64,000 bases of DNA, from positions 6,319 to 70,318 of the forward strand of contig QLIY01000803.1 of the NCBI GenBank assembly GCA_003260075.1, read 5' to 3'. The stretch is from Phallusia mammillata. Lineage: Eukaryota > Chordata > Ascidiacea > Phlebobranchia > Ascidiidae. The notes below the pieces were generated by a model. That model ran no database searches and was not told the origin of the DNA. It worked only from the letters and a program-made list of their open reading frames with translations. Both the position numbers and the translations under genes were made by a program. How positions within the stretch are numbered: the first letter of the stretch is position 1; each line of letters begins with the position of its first letter. Positions 62,201 to 64,000 of this stretch are shown in pieces.

Positions 62201-64000
62201 TGTACACGATGACAGGCGTTTGGAACAGCATCTTTCTTGTTCTTCAGGCCCTTTTTAACCTTAGCAAGCTAATGAAGTACTCGACAAGGTAAGTTTTGTG
62301 CACGATATTTTGCATGGTGAACAAACGTTTTTGTAACCGTTTTTCACGAAACTCATTTCAGATCTATCGAGGAAATCTTCGGCTTTTTTATTGCCCTCGC
62401 TTTTACTGCTGATGCCATCAAAGCTACTATTGCTAGTAAGTCCAAGCATAGGAATCACTTTGGTTGCATATGAAATCAAATGTATTCATTTACATATCAG
62501 ATGCTATAAAGGAGTGTGAAATTATACAAAAAAACTAATTTTGAAGGCAAAATTGCTACATTTTACAAATACTTACAAATAACTGACATATCCTACCTTT
62601 GGCAAAATATAAGCGGTTTCTACTCAAGTTAGAATTGAATACCTGTTTGTTTCAGATTTCAGTAAAAACTACAATTTTCGAACGTTGGGTAAGTCGATCA
62701 TTTGTTAAACTTCACCGGAGATGGTATTTTTCATAATCTTGTTTTATGTTTTCAAATAACAGCTGACGCTTTAACCGACACTGCAAACTCGAGCGCGTAC
62801 AACATTACGGACCCTGAAAACTGCGCTAAAGAATATCTTTGCTATCGTCCTGAGAATTCCATTCTTTTTCTCTTTTTGATGCTTGGCACACTTTGGCTTG
62901 GTTTATCTCTACTCAAGTTCGACCAATCGTAAGATTTTTTTCAATTGTATTTTTTGTCCAACCGCTATAACTTTAACCAAAAACGCGTTTCTGCTTTTTC
63001 AGGCAGTTTTTGTCTTCGACCAAGAGGGAGATATTGGCAGATTAGGGGGGGGGGTCAATTGTATTTTTTGTCAAACCGCTGTTACTTTAATCCAGTAGTT
63101 CTCAAACAGTGCGTCGCGACTTCCTGGTGCGTCGTTTCAACTTTCAAGGGGCGTCGCAGAATATGTATTTCCTTTTCGTGGCTTTTTGTTGTTGTATCAA
63201 TAAACACAACTTTAATAATAAGTTCACTTATTACCTTTTATTTGCTGGTGCGTCGCAAGTCCAGAAAACTTTTCCAGGGGGGGGGGGACTTTAATCCAAA
63301 ACGCATTTTTGCTGTTTCAGGCAGTTTTTGTCTTCGACCAAGAGGGAGATATTGGCAGATTACGCTCTTCCGATTGCTGTGATTGTTTTCACTCTTATTG
63401 GATCTCTTGGTTTCCAGGCCGTAAAATGTAAGGCTGTTTTTGCTATTTTTGATGCTGTTTTTAGCAGTTAAAACAGTTTTGACGGAAATTTTACGCAAAT
63501 TGCTATGGTACATTGTGCCGGTTTCACACAAACACTTTTTGATGACGTACTCAAAGTTGTTCGATGACAATGAAATCCACTACTTTTAACATTTATATTT
63601 TTCGCAGTGGAGCCGTTTAAACATGTTCCGGGTCGGTCTCTATTTAACGTTCCTGCGGTGGGCCAGCTTCCGGCTCTGGCACACCTTGGCGCTGCAGGTC
63701 TTGGACTTTGCCGGGGGGGGGGCGATACTGTTTTTAGCAGTTAAAACAGTTTGACTGAAATTTTACGCAAACTGCTATGGTACATTGTGCCGTTTTCACA
63801 CAAACACTTTTTGATGACGTACTCAAAGTTGTTCGATGACAATGAAATCCACTACTTTTAACATTTATATTTTTCGCAGTGGAGCCGTTTAAACATGTTC
63901 CGGGTCGGTCTCTATTTAACGTTCCTGCGGTGGGCCAGCTTCCGGCTCTGGCACACCTTGGCGCTGCAGGTCTTGGACTTTGCCTCAGTTGTCTCTTCTT
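56241..64000 (+). CDS. SLC4A11: SLC4A11-like borate/proton transporter, 3' end beyond window
   Basis: Eighteen in-phase coding exons: 56241-56283, 56331-56493, 57421-57602, 58659-58708, 58799-58898, 59052-59174, 59244-59334, 59876-59999, 60554-60751, 60846-60930, 61669-61791, 61860-61973, 62156-62288, 62362-62435, 62656-62688, 62763-62928, 63321-63427 and 63880-64000, about 676 residues so far (human about 891). Residues to about 385 form the cytoplasmic domain ([30 protein letters not shown]), then the membrane domain: [72 protein letters not shown] and [15 protein letters not shown], each matching SLC4A11 rather than the bicarbonate carriers. NSS and NIT sequons lie in the extracellular loop where SLC4A11 is glycosylated. 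SLC4A11 is known to carry H+/OH-, NH3-linked proton and water fluxes. Truncated second copies of exons 18 and 19 precede the full ones. Intron 2 is only 47 nt. Confidence 0.93.
57673..57770. mobile_element. Short hAT-type MITE in SLC4A11 intron 4
   Basis: 98 bp with ends CAGTGGTTCCCGACC and GGTTGGAAACCACTG. No matching 8-bp flanks (AGCTTTCC against CCTTAATA), so the target duplication has decayed or one end was rearranged. Confidence 0.65.
58278..58446. repeat. Long inverted repeat (MITE-like) in SLC4A11 intron 4
   Basis: About 42 bp from 58278 (AAATCACAAGTTCGGGAAAT onward) is repeated in inverse at 58405-58446 with very few differences, with about 85 bp between. The transcript could fold into a strong hairpin. 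The sequence GATTTATCGGATGTAA occurs left of it (58264-58279) and again at 58524-58539, so the mobile unit may be longer. Family not recognised. Confidence 0.75.
59698..59789. repeat. Truncated copy of the SLC4A11 exon 9 acceptor region, ending in G run
   Basis: Starts GCCCTTGTATTTTCCG, runs through the acceptor GTTACAG and the first three exon bases ATG, then turns into G (59780-59789). The complete copy begins at about 59790 and carries an 8-bp insertion (about ATATAGCA) relative to this one, then exon 9. Confidence 0.8.
60958..61524. mobile_element. hAT-type element in SLC4A11 intron 11
   Basis: 551 bp (60966-61516) with ends CGGTGGTCTTCAACC and GGTAGAAGACCACTG and a perfect 8-bp target duplication GACTAGTC (60958-60965, 61517-61524). 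Subterminal GCGACCCC repeats lie in both halves. No transposase frame. Confidence 0.9.
63003..63054 (+). pseudogene. Truncated duplicate of SLC4A11 exon 18, ending in G run
   Basis: 63003-63044 equals the first 42 bases of exon 18 (63321-63362), with its own acceptor and upstream intron, but instead of continuing it becomes 10 G (63045-63054). It has no donor and cannot be a functional alternative exon as written. Confidence 0.85.
63085..63296. mobile_element. hAT-type MITE with right end replaced by G run
   Basis: Starts CAGTAGTTCTCAAAC at 63093 with octamer CTTTAATC on both sides (63085-63092, 63289-63296). The right inverted end expected as GTTTGAGAACTACTG is missing; the element runs into 11 G (63277-63287). 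The element is only in this copy of the intron; the truncated copy upstream lacks it, as expected of two haplotypes. Confidence 0.75.
63608..63722 (+). pseudogene. Truncated duplicate of SLC4A11 exon 19, ending in G run
   Basis: 63608-63712 equals the first 105 bases of exon 19 (63880 onward) and then becomes 10 G (63713-63722). The preceding roughly 160 bp of intron is also duplicated (63445-63607 and 63723-63879) with a few substitutions. Confidence 0.88.

Overview
This is a eukaryotic (animal) genomic window, about 64 kb, AT-rich, with compact multi-exon genes, GT-AG introns mostly of 50-1,500 bp and many small DNA transposons. Gene content (SIK3-type kinase, Flattop, SLC4A11, a CXorf65-like protein, SDHD, a trefoil/trypsin mosaic protease and a WxxW-domain membrane protein), very short introns and the strongly polymorphic look of the sequence suggest an invertebrate chordate, most likely a tunicate of the Ciona type. 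The species is inference; the gene identities come from reading conserved motifs and in-phase exon chains directly.

Layout: (1) 694-5719 (+), secreted trefoil-trefoil-repeat-trypsin protease in 14 exons. (2) 6425-7642 (-), CXorf65/C22orf15-like small protein in 4 exons, convergent with gene 1. (3) 7.6-11.2 kb, intergenic, with one intact tRNA-derived SINE flanked by a 12-bp target duplication. (4) 11219-15456 (+), type I membrane protein with an extracellular WxxW domain, 7 exons. (5) 15.5-19.8 kb, intergenic, with a hAT element nested inside another hAT element. (6) 19849-34165 (+), salt-inducible kinase (SIK3 type) in 27 exons, 1,447 codons, with the LKB1 site, three PKA-type sites and a C-terminal KA1-like domain. 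(7) 36241-38420 (-), Flattop (CFAP126) in 5 exons, convergent with SIK. (8) 38.4-48.5 kb, a gene-poor stretch with SINE pieces, a perfect 178-bp tandem duplication, an 87-G run and a few unproven exon candidates. (9) 48545-49555 (+), succinate dehydrogenase membrane anchor SDHD, 4 exons. (10) 49.6-56.2 kb, gene-poor, two hAT elements, one carrying a 69-G run. (11) 56241 to the window end (+), SLC4A11-like transporter, 18 exons seen, continuing past the window.

The strongest unexplained signal is structural. Runs of 10-11 G sit exactly between a truncated and a complete copy of the same sequence at four places (41.3, 59.8, 63.0, 63.7 kb), a fifth replaces the end of a hAT element (63.28 kb), and two giant G runs (87 and 69) lie at 47.3 and 50.1 kb. 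Together with the single N at 21622, whose left flank is a reverse-complement piece of the 16.7 kb locus, these look like unresolved haplotypes and gap-patch errors in the assembly rather than biology. They matter because they duplicate SLC4A11 exons 18 and 19 and would mislead gene models.

The genes are not an operon and share no pathway. Flattop, and by weaker argument the CXorf65-like protein, point to ciliary or poorly characterised roles; SIK3 is a cAMP/LKB1-controlled kinase; SLC4A11 and SDHD are membrane proteins of ion transport and respiration.
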